DNA of 64,000 nucleotides from Vibrio pomeroyi (GTDB taxonomy: Bacteria; Pseudomonadota; Gammaproteobacteria; Enterobacterales; Vibrionaceae). The translations under genes and the position numbers were made by a program. A model generated the notes under the pieces. It had not been told where the DNA came from and did not search any database. It saw nothing but the letters and a program-made list of their open reading frames with translations. Position 1 is the first letter of the stretch, and the number at the start of each line of letters is the position of its first letter. Where the stretch lies: positions 930,001 to 994,000 of the forward strand of contig CP090854.1 of NCBI GenBank assembly GCA_041879425.1. Direction: 5' to 3'. Shown one piece after another: positions 1-9,815 of this stretch.

Positions 1-1134
1 CACTGTAAAGACTTCTTAGGCCGTAAGGGTGTTCAAGTTGTCTCTTCGGCACGTAAGAACACACTGTTTCGTAGCCTAGTTGGTCAAAGTGCTGGCATTC
101 AAGAAGTACGTCACTTAATTGAACAAGTCTCTTCGACAGAAGCGAATGTATTGATTCTTGGTGAATCAGGCACGGGTAAAGAAGTCGTAGCACGTAATAT
201 TCATTATCATTCTAAGCGTCGTTCTGGGCCTTTCGTGCCAGTGAACTGTGGCGCAATTCCGCCAGACTTATTGGAAAGCGAACTGTTCGGCCATGAGAAG
301 GGCGCATTTACTGGTGCGATTACTGCACGTAAAGGCCGCTTTGAATTGGCTGAAGGTGGCACACTGTTTCTTGATGAGATTGGCGATATGCCAATGGCGA
401 TGCAGGTTAAGCTGCTACGCGTTTTACAAGAACGATGCTTTGAGCGCGTAGGTGGCAATAGCACGATTCAAGCTGATGTTCGCGTGATTGCGGCAACGCA
501 CCGTAACCTTGAAGACATGATCGACGATGACTCGTTCCGTGAAGATCTTTACTACCGCTTGAATGTATTCCCGATTGAGATGCCGGCGCTGCAAGATCGC
601 AAAGAAGATATTCCATTATTGCTTCAAGAGCTGATGACACGAATGGAAGCGGAAGGCAGCATGCCTATTTGCTTTACGCCTCGCGCGATTAACTCTTTGA
701 TGGAGCATTACTGGCCAGGTAACGTTCGTGAATTAGCGAACCTAGTTGAGCGTATGGTCATCCTTTATCCTAATAGCTTGGTTGATGTAAACCATCTACC
801 AACTAAGTATCGATACAGCGATATTCCTGAGTTCCAGCCTGAGTTTAATAGCTTTGTGTCCGAAGAAGAGCAAGAGCGTGATGCACTGGCTGATTTGTTC
901 TCAGAAGATTTCAGCTTTGATCAGCAAGATGATATCGCTGACAACGCGAATGCACCTCAAGAGTTACCACCAGAAGGGGTAAACCTGAAAGAGCTGCTTG
1001 CGGACATGGAAGTGAATATGATCAACCAAGCTTTGGAAGCACAGGGCGGTATTGTTGCTCGTGCAGCTGACATGCTTGGAATGCGCAGAACCACTTTGGT
1101 TGAAAAAATGCGTAAATATAACTTGCAGCGTTAG
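1..1134 (+). CDS. flrA: FlrA, sigma-54-dependent master flagellar activator (5' end outside window)
   Basis: The reading frame is open from base 1, so this is the C-terminal part (about 377 residues) of a protein that is normally near 490. It has a complete sigma-54 AAA+ domain: Walker A GESGTGKE (nt 163-186), the sigma-54 contact loop GAFTGA (301-318), Walker B with LFLDEIGD, and the WPGNVREL motif near 711. A Fis-type helix-turn-helix lies at the C-terminus ([14 protein letters not shown]). In vibrios FlrA sits at the top of the polar flagellar cascade and drives the flrBC promoter with sigma-54. Identification rests on the domain plus its place directly before flrB/flrC. The N-terminal regulatory domain cannot be seen here. 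Confidence 0.93.
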   Translation, partial: HCKDFLGRKGVQVVSSARKNTLFRSLVGQSAGIQEVRHLIEQVSSTEANVLILGESGTGKEVVARNIHYHSKRRSGPFVPVNCGAIPPDLLESELFGHEKGAFTGAITARKGRFELAEGGTLFLDEIGDMPMAMQVKLLRVLQERCFERVGGNSTIQADVRVIAATHRNLEDMIDDDSFREDLYYRLNVFPIEMPALQDRKEDIPLLLQELMTRMEAEGSMPICFTPRAINSLMEHYWPGNVRELANLVERMVILYPNSLVDVNHLPTKYRYSDIPEFQPEFNSFVSEEEQERDALADLFSEDFSFDQQDDIADNANAPQELPPEGVNLKELLADMEVNMINQALEAQGGIVARAADMLGMRRTTLVEKMRKYNLQR

Positions 1135-1219
1135 TGCCCATTTTTATACGAAAGTGAAAACTAGCACGCACATTTTAGCTATTTCGTAACGCTAGCTAAG
1201 TGAATTGATAAACCATAGT

Positions 1220-1235
1220 CGAGTTGTTGCTTGCT
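1220..1235 (+). promoter_or_regulatory. weak sigma-54-like site before flrB
   Basis: CGAGTTG-TTGC-TTGCT has the right -24/-12 spacing and a good -12 half (TTGCT), but GA replaces the nearly invariant GG of the -24 half. It is listed because flrBC is a known FlrA/sigma-54 target in vibrios and no better site is visible between flrA and flrB. Treat as a candidate only. Confidence 0.25.
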
Positions 1236-1260
1236 TAACTATGTGATAAATATAGCAAAT

Positions 1261-1295
1261 AGCCTGATTCGTGTTTTACGTGTCAGGCTGTTTTA
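1261..1295 (+). terminator. hairpin between flrA and flrB
   Basis: AGCCTGA (1261-1267) pairs with TCAGGCT (1283-1289), with a small CGT/ACG inner pairing in the loop, and is followed by GTTTTAG. This is a modest terminator-like hairpin 22 bases before the flrB start. It may end flrA transcripts or reduce read-through into flrBC. Confidence 0.45.
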
Positions 1296-1317
1296 GTATT
1301 TGAGGCAAATTTTTGAC

Positions 1318-2358
1318 ATGCACGTATCTAACGAACCAGAAAATCAATCACACCTAGATTCTGTTGAACAGCAGGTTGAGCGCTACAAGCAAGTGCTCGA
1401 TGTGATGCCAGCAGGGGTCATCTTGTTAGATACACATGGCGAAGTGAGAGAAGCCAACCCAGAAGCGCACCGTATTCTTGGGGTAGAGCTCGTAGGCGAG
1501 AAGTGGTTTTCGGTCATTCAAAGTGCCTTCGACCCTAAAGACGATGATGGTCATGAGATCTCATTGAAAAATGGGAGAAAGGTACGTTTGGCGATTTCAG
1601 CTTCGACTACAGGTCAGCTTATCTTGATTACCGACCTGACAGAAACTCGCCTTTTGCAGTCTCGCGTGAGTGATCTTCAACGCTTGTCGTCGTTAGGCAG
1701 AATGGTGGCCTCGCTGGCCCATCAGGTTCGTACGCCGCTTTCTAGCGCGATGTTGTATGCATCCAACCTTGCCGCGCCGAACCTGCCGCCGGCAACAAAG
1801 ACACGTTTTCAATCTAAGCTTATGGATAGATTGCATGACTTAGAAAAACAAGTGAATGACATGCTGTTGTTTGCCAAAGGTGGCGATAACAAGGTGGTTA
1901 AGCCATTTACTGTCGCTGAATTGATTACCGAATTTCACCCTATGGTGGAAGCGGCACTGAAATCCAACCAGATTGATTATTGTCAGGAGGTTGAAGGCGA
2001 AGAGACTCAAATGTTTGGCAACGCCAACGCCATCGCATCAGCGTTAAGTAATCTGGTTTTGAATGCGGTTCAAATTGCTGGCAAGGAATCGCAGATTGAT
2101 GTGTTTTTTAGACCAGTAAACGGCGAGCTTAAGATATCAGTACAAGACAGTGGCCCCGGCGTACCGAAAGAACTTCAAGGTAAAATTATGGAACCATTCT
2201 TTACCACTCGTTCTCAAGGTACAGGTTTAGGCTTAGCGGTTGTACAAATGGTATGTCGAGCACATGAAGGCCGACTGGAATTGATCTCAGAAGAAGGTGA
2301 TGGCGCATGTTTTACTATGTGCTTGCCGCTAGAAAGAAGCGCTTCTACTGAAGACTAA
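1318..2358 (+). CDS. flrB: FlrB, flagellar sensor histidine kinase
   Basis: Cytoplasmic histidine kinase of 346 residues that phosphorylates FlrC to switch on class III (hook-basal-body) flagellar genes. A PAS-like sensor segment lies at about residues 20-110 (VMPAGVILLD..GEVREANPEA). The H-box is LGRMVASLAHQVRTP with phospho-acceptor His135, followed by an N-box (NLVLNAVQIAG) and ATP-lid glycines (DSGPGVP, GTGLGLAVV). No membrane segment is seen, which fits FlrB/FleS. The ATG at 1318 is preferred to an in-frame TTG at 1300 because a GAGG stretch lies at 1302-1305, upstream of the ATG. The neighbour flrC is its cognate regulator, 33 nt downstream. Confidence 0.93.
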   Translation: MHVSNEPENQSHLDSVEQQVERYKQVLDVMPAGVILLDTHGEVREANPEAHRILGVELVGEKWFSVIQSAFDPKDDDGHEISLKNGRKVRLAISASTTGQLILITDLTETRLLQSRVSDLQRLSSLGRMVASLAHQVRTPLSSAMLYASNLAAPNLPPATKTRFQSKLMDRLHDLEKQVNDMLLFAKGGDNKVVKPFTVAELITEFHPMVEAALKSNQIDYCQEVEGEETQMFGNANAIASALSNLVLNAVQIAGKESQIDVFFRPVNGELKISVQDSGPGVPKELQGKIMEPFFTTRSQGTGLGLAVVQMVCRAHEGRLELISEEGDGACFTMCLPLERSASTED

Positions 2359-2391
2359 TAAGTTTTAACTGAATTTACACTGGAGAATCCT

Positions 2392-3801
2392 ATGGCTCAA
2401 AGCAAAGTGTTAATCGTCGAAGATGATGAAGGTCTACGCGAAGCCCTTGTCGACACTCTCGCGCTGGCTGGCTATGAATGGCTGGAAGCAGATAGTGCGG
2501 AAGATGCTCTGGTCAAATTAAAATCCAACTCCGTTGATATTGTTGTGTCTGACGTTCAAATGGCAGGCATGGGCGGTTTGGCGCTACTGAGAAATATCAA
2601 GCAGCACTGGCCAAATTTACCGGTGCTGTTGATGACTGCTTACGCCAACATTGAAGACGCCGTTGCAGCAATGAAAGAGGGCGCGATCGATTACATGGCG
2701 AAGCCATTTGCGCCGGAAGTATTGTTAAACATGGTGAGCCGCTACGCTCCCGTAAAGTCGGACGACAATGGTGATGCCATCGTTGCCGATGAAAAAAGCA
2801 TTAAGCTAATGATGCTGGCTGATAAAGTTGCGAAAACAGACGCCAATGTCATGGTGCTTGGGCCTAGTGGTTCAGGCAAAGAGGTGATGTCTCGCTATAT
2901 TCACAACGCATCTAGTCGTAAAGATGGTCCGTTTGTCGCGATCAACTGTGCGGCAATCCCAGACAATATGTTGGAAGCAACCCTGTTTGGTTATGAAAAA
3001 GGCGCATTTACTGGCGCTATTCAAGCTTGCCCAGGTAAATTCGAACAAGCGCAAGGCGGCACGATTTTGTTGGATGAGATCAGTGAAATGGATCTTAGCC
3101 TTCAAGCCAAACTACTGCGTGTCTTACAAGAGCGCGAGGTTGAGCGTTTAGGTAGCCGTAAGAGCATCAAGTTAGATGTTCGTGTGTTAGCGACCAGTAA
3201 CCGAGATCTTAAACAGTATGTTTCTGAAGGGAATTTCCGTGAAGATTTATACTACCGACTGAATGTGTTCCCAATTTCTTGGCCACCACTGTGTGAGCGT
3301 AAAGGCGATATTGAGCCTTTAGCCAAACACTTAGTTGAGCGTCACTGCACCAAACTTGGTATGCCAGTGCCAGTGATGTCGGCACAAGCGATCAGCAAAC
3401 TCGTCAATTATCCGTGGCCGGGCAATGTTCGTGAATTAGATAATGTGGTACAGCGTGCGTTAATCTTAAGCGAACAAGAGAATATCTCTGGTGAGCACAT
3501 TCTGCTTGAAGGTGTCGATTGGCAAGATGCAAGCAGCCTACAACAAATAGTTGAAGGTAATGACGTTGCGACGCCAGACATTAAGCCGATTGCTGAAGCA
3601 AATCCAATAAGTAAAGTGGCGGCTAGCAGTGAAGGGCTCGGTAATGAGCTTAGAGATCAAGAGTATGCGATCATTCTTGAAACCTTGATCGCATGCAATG
3701 GCCGACGTAAAGATATGGCCGAGAAGCTGGGTATCAGCCCTCGTACATTGCGTTATAAGTTGGCGAAAATGCGTGATGCTGGAATAGATATCCCAAACTG
3801 A
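2392..3801 (+). CDS. flrC: FlrC, sigma-54-dependent flagellar response regulator
   Basis: 469 residues: an N-terminal receiver domain with acceptor Asp54 (VVSDVQMAGM), a central AAA+ domain with Walker A GPSGSGKEV, GAFTGA and WPGNVREL, and a C-terminal Fis-type helix-turn-helix (MAEKLGISPRTLRYKL). Phosphorylated by FlrB, FlrC activates the class III sigma-54 promoters. Three such sites are visible further on (before fliE, fliK and flhA). The preceding GGAGAATCCT gives a good ribosome site for the ATG at 2392. An imperfect GTCAG/CTGAC hairpin without a T-run follows the stop. Confidence 0.96.
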   Translation: MAQSKVLIVEDDEGLREALVDTLALAGYEWLEADSAEDALVKLKSNSVDIVVSDVQMAGMGGLALLRNIKQHWPNLPVLLMTAYANIEDAVAAMKEGAIDYMAKPFAPEVLLNMVSRYAPVKSDDNGDAIVADEKSIKLMMLADKVAKTDANVMVLGPSGSGKEVMSRYIHNASSRKDGPFVAINCAAIPDNMLEATLFGYEKGAFTGAIQACPGKFEQAQGGTILLDEISEMDLSLQAKLLRVLQEREVERLGSRKSIKLDVRVLATSNRDLKQYVSEGNFREDLYYRLNVFPISWPPLCERKGDIEPLAKHLVERHCTKLGMPVPVMSAQAISKLVNYPWPGNVRELDNVVQRALILSEQENISGEHILLEGVDWQDASSLQQIVEGNDVATPDIKPIAEANPISKVAASSEGLGNELRDQEYAIILETLIACNGRRKDMAEKLGISPRTLRYKLAKMRDAGIDIPN

Positions 3802-3863
3802 GGATAGATTAGTAGTGTCAGCTTTCTGACTAGTGTAATACGATATCTAGTCAATTTAATGTG

Positions 3864-3879
3864 TGGCACGCTAATTGCT
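3864..3879 (+). promoter_or_regulatory. sigma-54 promoter of the fliE operon
   Basis: TGGCACG-CTAA-TTGCT matches the -24/-12 consensus TGGCACG-N4-TTGCW at every defined base. Transcription would start near 3890, about 45 nt before the fliE ATG. fliE operons are established FlrC-dependent class III units in vibrios. Confidence 0.93.
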
Positions 3880-3933
3880 CTGTCAATAATACAGCTAAAT
3901 AGATAGTCATAATTTTGACTCCTGAGGTAGTAG

Positions 3934-4245
3934 ATGAGAATAGATGGTTTACAAGGCGAAATGCAGGCAATGATGGTCGAAGCTGCCAGCGCGCGTCCCG
4001 CAGCAACGGGGCAAGCGGTCGGTGCAGATTTTGGCAACATGCTGACTAATGCCATCAATAATGTGAACTCATTACAGAAGACCTCAGGTGATCTTCAAGC
4101 TCGTTTTGATAGCGGTGACCAAAGCGTGTCTCTATCAGACGTGATGATTGCTCGTAATAAATCTAGTGTGGCTTTTGAGGCGACGATCCAAATTAGAAAT
4201 AAATTGGTCGAATCGTACAAAGAGCTGATGAACATGCCGGTATAA
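3934..4245 (+). CDS. fliE: FliE, MS-ring/rod junction protein
   Basis: Small (103 residues) secreted basal-body component that joins the MS ring to the proximal rod. The family-typical C-terminal block is present (SLSDVMIARNKSSVAFEATI followed by QIRNKLVESYKELMNMPV). There is no signal peptide, as expected for a substrate of the flagellar export gate. It is the first gene of a long co-directional run, directly after the sigma-54 promoter, with TGAGGT at 3923-3928 as ribosome site. Confidence 0.95.
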   Translation: MRIDGLQGEMQAMMVEAASARPAATGQAVGADFGNMLTNAINNVNSLQKTSGDLQARFDSGDQSVSLSDVMIARNKSSVAFEATIQIRNKLVESYKELMNMPV

Positions 4246-4261
4246 GTTAGGTAGTTAAATA

Positions 4262-6004
4262 GTGGCAGATAATAGTCAAACAACAGATTTAACCGTGAGC
4301 GATAGCAACGACCACGCACTTATTGCAGGCTCTGAGCTAGACGGCGAAGGGCAAAATCCCGATCTAGGTGAACGCAGTTCATCGAAGTTCGATATGGCAG
4401 TAGGTGACCTCGATTTACTTCGTCAGGTTGTCTTAGTCCTTTCTATCTCTATCTGTGTAGCGCTGATTGTGATGCTGTTTTTCTGGGTTAAAGAGCCAGA
4501 AATGCGTCCATTAGGGGCCTACGAAACAGAAGAATTAATCCCGGTTCTTGATTACTTAGATCTGCAGAAGATCGAGTACTCTCTTGAAGGCAATACCATC
4601 TCGGTTCCTGCTAGCGAGTACAACTCGTTGAAGCTAAATATGGTACGAGCTGGTTTGAACCAAGAGCGAAACGCGGGTGATGACATCCTCATGCAAGACA
4701 TGGGCTTCGGTGTATCACAACGTTTAGAGCAAGAGCGCCTTAAGTTAAGCCGAGAAAGACAGCTTGCAAAAGCCATTGAGCAGATGAAACAAGTGCGTAA
4801 AGCGCAGGTTTTATTAGCCTTGCCAAAGCAAAGCGTGTTCGTGCGCCATAACCAAGAAGCTTCTGCCTCAGTATTCTTAACTCTAAAAACAGGTACTAAC
4901 CTCAAGCAGCAAGAAGTCGATTCTGTTGTGGATATGGTGGCGAGTGCCGTTCCGGGAATGAAAACGTCACGCATTACTGTAACCGATCAACACGGTCGAC
5001 TTCTGAGTTCAGGTTCTCAAGACCCGATGTCAGCGGCGCGTCGTAAAGAACACGAGTTAGAGCGTAACCAAGAACAAGCGCTGCGTGAGAAAATTGACTC
5101 TATCCTGATTCCGATTCTTGGGTTTGGTAACTATACCGCTCAGGTTGATATTCAGCTCGATTTCAGTGCTGTGGAGCAAACGAGAAAGCGTTTTGATCCG
5201 AACACGCCAGCAACACGAAGCGAATACACATTAGAAGATTATAACAACGGCAATACTGTGGCAGGCATTCCGGGTGCCTTGAGTAATCAGCCTCCTGCTG
5301 ATGCTTCAATCCCGCAAGACGTTGCCCAGATGAAAGACGGCGCTTTGACCGGCCAAGGTTCGGTTCATAAAGAAGCGACACGAAACTTCGAGCTAGACAC
5401 AACCATCAGTCACGAGCGTAAACAGACTGGTACAGTGAACCGTCAGACAGTTTCTGTCGCGATTAAAGACCGTCAATCATTGAACCCAGATACAGGTGAA
5501 GTAGTTCACACGCCAATTCCAGCGAGCGAAATTAATGCCATTCGCCAAGTGCTGATTGGTACGGTGGGCTTTGATGAAACTCGTGGTGATTTGCTCAACG
5601 TATTAAGCATGCAGTTCGCACCTCAAGTCACTGATGTTGTCGCTGATGTGCCGATTTGGGAACATCCAAACTTCAATGATTGGGTTCGTTGGTTTGCGAG
5701 TGCGCTGGTTATTATTGTGGTGGTATTAGTCCTTGTTCGCCCTGCAATGAAGAAACTGCTTAACCCAGCCGCTGATAACGACGATCAAATGTACGGCCCT
5801 GATGGTATGCCAATTGGTGCCGACGGCGAAACCAGCCTAATTGGCGGTGATATAGAAGGTGGTGAGCTGTTTGAATTTGGTTCAAGCATCGACTTACCTA
5901 ACCTGCACAAAGACGAGGACGTGCTTAAAGCAGTACGTGCACTTGTCGCTAATGAACCAGAGCTAGCAGCTCAAGTAGTTAAGAATTGGATGACAGATGG
6001 CTAA
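4262..6004 (+). CDS. fliF: FliF, flagellar MS-ring protein
   Basis: 580-residue membrane ring protein, the base on which the flagellum and C-ring assemble. Two membrane segments are visible: one after about residue 58 (VVLVLSISICVALIVMLFF) and one near residue 480 (FASALVIIVVVLVLVRPAM). A large periplasmic region lies between them, and the acidic cytoplasmic tail that binds FliG follows the second. The YscJ/FliF motif region (GLNQERNAGDDILMQ) is recognisable. Translation begins with GTG 17 nt after fliE. The 3' end overlaps the fliG start by 8 nt, so the two binding partners are translationally coupled. Confidence 0.96.
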   Translation: MADNSQTTDLTVSDSNDHALIAGSELDGEGQNPDLGERSSSKFDMAVGDLDLLRQVVLVLSISICVALIVMLFFWVKEPEMRPLGAYETEELIPVLDYLDLQKIEYSLEGNTISVPASEYNSLKLNMVRAGLNQERNAGDDILMQDMGFGVSQRLEQERLKLSRERQLAKAIEQMKQVRKAQVLLALPKQSVFVRHNQEASASVFLTLKTGTNLKQQEVDSVVDMVASAVPGMKTSRITVTDQHGRLLSSGSQDPMSAARRKEHELERNQEQALREKIDSILIPILGFGNYTAQVDIQLDFSAVEQTRKRFDPNTPATRSEYTLEDYNNGNTVAGIPGALSNQPPADASIPQDVAQMKDGALTGQGSVHKEATRNFELDTTISHERKQTGTVNRQTVSVAIKDRQSLNPDTGEVVHTPIPASEINAIRQVLIGTVGFDETRGDLLNVLSMQFAPQVTDVVADVPIWEHPNFNDWVRWFASALVIIVVVLVLVRPAMKKLLNPAADNDDQMYGPDGMPIGADGETSLIGGDIEGGELFEFGSSIDLPNLHKDEDVLKAVRALVANEPELAAQVVKNWMTDG

Positions 6005-7058
6005 CGAAATTGTTCCACAACAAGCTGAAGGCGGTGATGTGCTTGATGTCGCAAGTGTGGATATCGCCTCAATCTCAGGCGATGAGCGCGCAGCGATCTT
6101 GTTGTTAAGTTTAAACGAAGAAGATGCGGCGGGTATTATTCGTCACCTAGAGCCTAAGCAGGTTCAGCGTGTGGGTAGTGCGATGGCTCGTGCAACGGAC
6201 TTATCACAAGAGAAGGTAGGCGCAGTGCACCGTGCTTTCTTGGATGATATTCAGAAGTACACCAACATTGGTATGGGCAGCGAAGACTTCATGCGTAATG
6301 CGCTGGTGGCTGCTCTGGGTGAAGATAAGGCGAATAACCTTGTTGACCAAATCCTTCTGGGAACCGGCTCTAAAGGCTTGGATTCTCTTAAGTGGATGGA
6401 TCCTCGTCAGGTGGCGAGCATCATCATCAACGAGCACCCGCAGATTCAAACGATTGTATTGTCGTATCTCGATGCTGATCAGTCGGCAGAGATATTGTCT
6501 CAGTTCCCAGAGCGTGTTCGTCTGGATCTGATGATGCGTATTGCTAACCTTGAAGAAGTTCAACCGTCAGCACTTGCTGAACTGAATGAAATCATGGAGA
6601 AACAGTTCGCGGGTCAAGCTGGTGCTCAAGCAGCCAAAATTGGTGGCCTGAAAGCTGCGGCTGAGATCATGAACTACATGGACAACAACGTTGAAGGTGT
6701 CTTGATGGATCAAATCCGGGATCAAGACGAAGACATGGCAACTCAGATTCAAGATCTTATGTTTGTCTTTGAAAACCTTATTGAAGTTGATGACCAAGGT
6801 GTTCAACGACTGCTGCGTGATGTTCCACAAGACATTCTACAGAAAGCACTTAAAGGTGCTGATGAAGGTCTGCGTGAGAAGATCTTCAAGAACATGTCTA
6901 AACGTGCTGCCGATATGATGAGAGACGATATTGAGGCGATGCCGCCAGTGAAAGTCTCTGATGTAGAAGCGGCTCAGAAAGAGATTTTGGGTATTGCGAG
7001 GAAGATGGCCGACAGTGGCGAGATTATGCTGTCTGGTGGCGCCGACGAGTTCCTTTAA
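5997..7058 (+). CDS. fliG: FliG, flagellar motor switch protein
   Basis: 353 residues. FliG forms the upper C-ring, binds FliF at its N-terminus and FliM in the middle, and carries the charged C-terminal ridge that meets the stator. The sequence has the Armadillo-like middle domain (EHPQIQTIVLSYLD) and the C-terminal region with DQIRDQDEDMATQIQDLMF and DDQGVQRLLRDV, where the torque-related charged residues lie. The start overlaps fliF. A clear intrinsic terminator follows 12 nt after the stop, unexpectedly inside the operon. Confidence 0.97.
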   Translation: MANEIVPQQAEGGDVLDVASVDIASISGDERAAILLLSLNEEDAAGIIRHLEPKQVQRVGSAMARATDLSQEKVGAVHRAFLDDIQKYTNIGMGSEDFMRNALVAALGEDKANNLVDQILLGTGSKGLDSLKWMDPRQVASIIINEHPQIQTIVLSYLDADQSAEILSQFPERVRLDLMMRIANLEEVQPSALAELNEIMEKQFAGQAGAQAAKIGGLKAAAEIMNYMDNNVEGVLMDQIRDQDEDMATQIQDLMFVFENLIEVDDQGVQRLLRDVPQDILQKALKGADEGLREKIFKNMSKRAADMMRDDIEAMPPVKVSDVEAAQKEILGIARKMADSGEIMLSGGADEFL

Positions 7059-7070
7059 TACAGAAACCTC

Positions 7071-7100
7071 AAAAGCCCCACACCGTTGGGGCTTTTCTTT
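7071..7100 (+). terminator. intrinsic terminator between fliG and fliH
   Basis: AAAAGCCCCA (7071-7080) pairs perfectly over 10 bp with TGGGGCTTTT (7087-7096) around a 6-nt loop, with a T-rich tail to 7100. It is strong enough to act as a rho-independent terminator, yet it lies in the middle of the fli operon, 84 nt before fliH. It probably lowers expression of fliHIJ relative to fliEFG. Confidence 0.85.
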
Positions 7101-7183
7101 ATCCAATCTCGAACCACAGATTAATTAAGTTTAACTGCTTGAATTTGCAATGCAGTTTGACTCACTCATAGATAGGTACTGAT

Positions 7184-7984
7184 ATGTCAGGTGATAGAAA
7201 ACGCGGCTTCCTTCGCCCTGAAGAAGATAATACGGTTGCCCAACCTCAGAAATGGGGGCTGCCTGACTACACCTCTGATGTGAGTAAACAAGCCAAAGAA
7301 ACGGCGTTTAACTACGATCCGGGTTGGATGCCTACGGTAGAAGAAGCCATTGAAGATGAAGAGCTTGTTCTGACCGAAGAGCAAATCGAACTGATAAAGC
7401 AGGGCGCTTATCAAGAAGGCCTGCATCAAGGTCAAGAAGCGGGCTTCAAGCAGGGCTATGAAAAGGGCAAAGAAGAAGGTTTTGTCGCAGGTCATGCTGA
7501 AGGTAATGAAGCCGGTAAGCTTGAAGGCGTGACTGCTGGTCAAGAGTATATCCAGCAGCAAGTTGCCATCTTTATGGGGCTCGCGAATCAGTTTGCTCAA
7601 CCTTTGGAGCTAATGAATGCTCAGGTTGAGAAGCAACTTGTCGACATGGTGTTAACCATGGTTAAAGAAGTGGTTCACGTTGAAGTTCAAACCAACCCAC
7701 AAATCATCTTAGATACCGTGAAAGAGTCGGTCGAGTCACTGCCAATCTCTGGTCACGCGATTACCTTGAAGCTTAACCCTGAAGACGTTGCGATTATTCG
7801 CTCTGCGTATGGTGAAACCGAATTGGACTGCCGTAATTGGACGTTAGTAGCCGAGCCTGCACTCAACCGTGGTGATGTCCAAATCGAAGCAGGAGAGTCG
7901 AGCGTTAACTATCGAATGGAAGAGCGCGTGAAGAACGTGATTCAAAGCTTCTGCGGCGCTAATCGTCATCAAGGCCATGTGTAA
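7184..7984 (+). CDS. fliH: FliH, regulator of the flagellar export ATPase
   Basis: 266 residues. FliH forms a dimeric stalk that holds FliI and docks it to the export gate and C-ring. The middle has the hallmark glycine-spaced helix repeats ([19 protein letters not shown], then [19 protein letters not shown]). The C-terminal half resembles V-ATPase subunit E/FliH. The stop codon overlaps the fliI start by one base (TAATG), which indicates translational coupling with the ATPase it controls. It is the first gene after the internal terminator, and no promoter was recognised in the 83-nt gap. Confidence 0.94.
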   Translation: MSGDRKRGFLRPEEDNTVAQPQKWGLPDYTSDVSKQAKETAFNYDPGWMPTVEEAIEDEELVLTEEQIELIKQGAYQEGLHQGQEAGFKQGYEKGKEEGFVAGHAEGNEAGKLEGVTAGQEYIQQQVAIFMGLANQFAQPLELMNAQVEKQLVDMVLTMVKEVVHVEVQTNPQIILDTVKESVESLPISGHAITLKLNPEDVAIIRSAYGETELDCRNWTLVAEPALNRGDVQIEAGESSVNYRMEERVKNVIQSFCGANRHQGHV

Positions 7985-9303
7985 TGCTTGAGTTAGCTAA
8001 TCGTCTCAGCCAATACAAAATCGAAGGGCTAAAATCGCGACCCGTTGCCTCCGGTAAATTGGTGCGTGTTGTCGGCTTAACCCTTGAGGCAACAGGCTGT
8101 AAAGCGCCGATTGGTAGCTTGTGCTTGGTTGAGACCATGTCTGGTCAGATGGAAGCCGAAGTCGTTGGCTTCTCTGGCGATAACCTATTTTTAATGCCAA
8201 GCGAACAAATCACAGGGATCTTACCCGGTGCTCGCGTCACACCAATGACCTCTGAAAGTGGCATTCCGGTCGGGATGGAACTGCTTGGTCGTGTCATTGA
8301 CGGTGTCGGTAATCCTCTAGATGGACTTGGCCCAATCTATACCGAGCAACGCGCTTCGTTTAATGCAGAGCCTATTAACCCGTTAGCACGTAAACCAATC
8401 TCCGAGCCGCTTGATGTTGGCTTAAAGGCGATTAACGGCTTGCTGACGGTAGGTAAAGGGCAGCGTATTGGTCTATTTGCGGGTTCTGGTGTCGGTAAAT
8501 CCGTAACACTAGGCATGATGACCAGAGGTACAACTGCGCAAGTGGTTGTGGTGGGTCTAATCGGTGAACGTGGACGTGAAGTAAAAGAATTTATCGAAGA
8601 GATTCTCGGTGAAGACGGTCGTAAACGGTCGGTTGTTGTTGCCGCGCCTGCAGACTCATCGCCATTGATGCGATTGAAGGGCTGTCAAACGGCGCTAACG
8701 GTGGCGGAATACTTCCGTGACCAAGGTTTAGATGTTCTGCTCTTGATGGACTCACTGACCCGTTTTGCACAAGCTCAGCGTGAAATCGCACTATCTGTTG
8801 GCGAGCCACCAGCAACTAAAGGTTATCCGCCTTCAGTATTTGCTAAGCTTCCTGCGCTGGTAGAACGTGCGGGTAACGGCAACGATGAACAAGGCTCGAT
8901 CACCGCTTTCTTTACCGTGTTAACCGAAGGTGATGACTTACAAGATCCAATTGCCGATGCATCGCGAGCGATTCTTGATGGTCACGTTGTGTTGTCGCGT
9001 GAGATGGCGGATGCGGGTCATTACCCTGCGATTGATGTTGAGAAATCCGTCAGCCGTGTGATGCCTCAAATCACCACCGAAGAACATGTCTTGATGTCGA
9101 AAGCGGTCAGACAAGTGCTGTCTATTTGTCGCAAAAACCAAGACTTGGTATCGATTGGTGCTTACAAACCGGGTACTGACCCTGCGATTGATAGCGCCTT
9201 CACCTTGAAGCCGAAACTGGACGAGTACTTACAGCAGAAGATGAAAGAAACGGTTCCTTACGACATGTGCGTCAACATGTTGAAGCATGTGTTAGGTGGC
9301 TAA
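7984..9303 (+). CDS. fliI: FliI, flagellar type III export ATPase
   Basis: 439-residue F1-beta-like ATPase that energises loading of export substrates at the base of the flagellum. P-loop [15 protein letters not shown], Walker B-type strand [19 protein letters not shown], and the conserved [18 protein letters not shown] segment are all intact. Length is normal for the family. The start overlaps the fliH stop. Confidence 0.97.
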   Translation: MLELANRLSQYKIEGLKSRPVASGKLVRVVGLTLEATGCKAPIGSLCLVETMSGQMEAEVVGFSGDNLFLMPSEQITGILPGARVTPMTSESGIPVGMELLGRVIDGVGNPLDGLGPIYTEQRASFNAEPINPLARKPISEPLDVGLKAINGLLTVGKGQRIGLFAGSGVGKSVTLGMMTRGTTAQVVVVGLIGERGREVKEFIEEILGEDGRKRSVVVAAPADSSPLMRLKGCQTALTVAEYFRDQGLDVLLLMDSLTRFAQAQREIALSVGEPPATKGYPPSVFAKLPALVERAGNGNDEQGSITAFFTVLTEGDDLQDPIADASRAILDGHVVLSREMADAGHYPAIDVEKSVSRVMPQITTEEHVLMSKAVRQVLSICRKNQDLVSIGAYKPGTDPAIDSAFTLKPKLDEYLQQKMKETVPYDMCVNMLKHVLGG

Positions 9304-9321
9304 CGATGAATAAGGTTAGTC

Positions 9322-9759
9322 ATGGATAACGCATTAGAGTTTCTTCTTGATCAAGCCAAAGACCAAGAAAACCAAGCCGTATTAGCGCTGAATAAAGCCA
9401 ATGCAGAGCTACAAGGTTATTACGAACAGGTCGCGCAGATTGAAAAGTATCGACTGGATTACTGTCAGCAATTGGTTGACCGTGGCAAGGCTGGGTTAAC
9501 CGCCAGTCAATATGGTCACTTGAATCGCTTCTTAACCCAGTTGGATGAAACGCTTTCTAAACAGAGGGAAGCAGAGCATCACTTTAAAAATCAGGTCGAT
9601 AACTGCCAGAGCTACTGGATGGAATTGCGTAAAAAACGCAAATCTTACGAGTGGTTGATGGAGAAAAAGCAGAAAGAGAAAGCCAGACTGCAAGATCAAA
9701 GAGAGCAGAAGCAGATGGATGAGTTCTCAACGCTGTTGTACAGCCGAAAGAAGATGTGA
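9322..9759 (+). CDS. fliJ: FliJ, flagellar export chaperone/stalk protein
   Basis: 145 residues, nearly all predicted alpha-helical coiled coil rich in Gln, Lys and Glu, as in FliJ, the gamma-subunit-like stalk inserted in the FliI hexamer. Little primary sequence is diagnostic (DNALEFLLDQAKDQENQA, YEWLMEKKQKEKARLQDQRE); position directly after fliI and size carry the call. Ribosome site AAGG lies about 8 nt before the ATG. Confidence 0.9.
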   Translation: MDNALEFLLDQAKDQENQAVLALNKANAELQGYYEQVAQIEKYRLDYCQQLVDRGKAGLTASQYGHLNRFLTQLDETLSKQREAEHHFKNQVDNCQSYWMELRKKRKSYEWLMEKKQKEKARLQDQREQKQMDEFSTLLYSRKKM

Positions 9760-9815
9760 TCCTAAGCCACGAATGACATCGGTGATATTCGCTAGATTGT
9801 AATATCGAAACTTAT

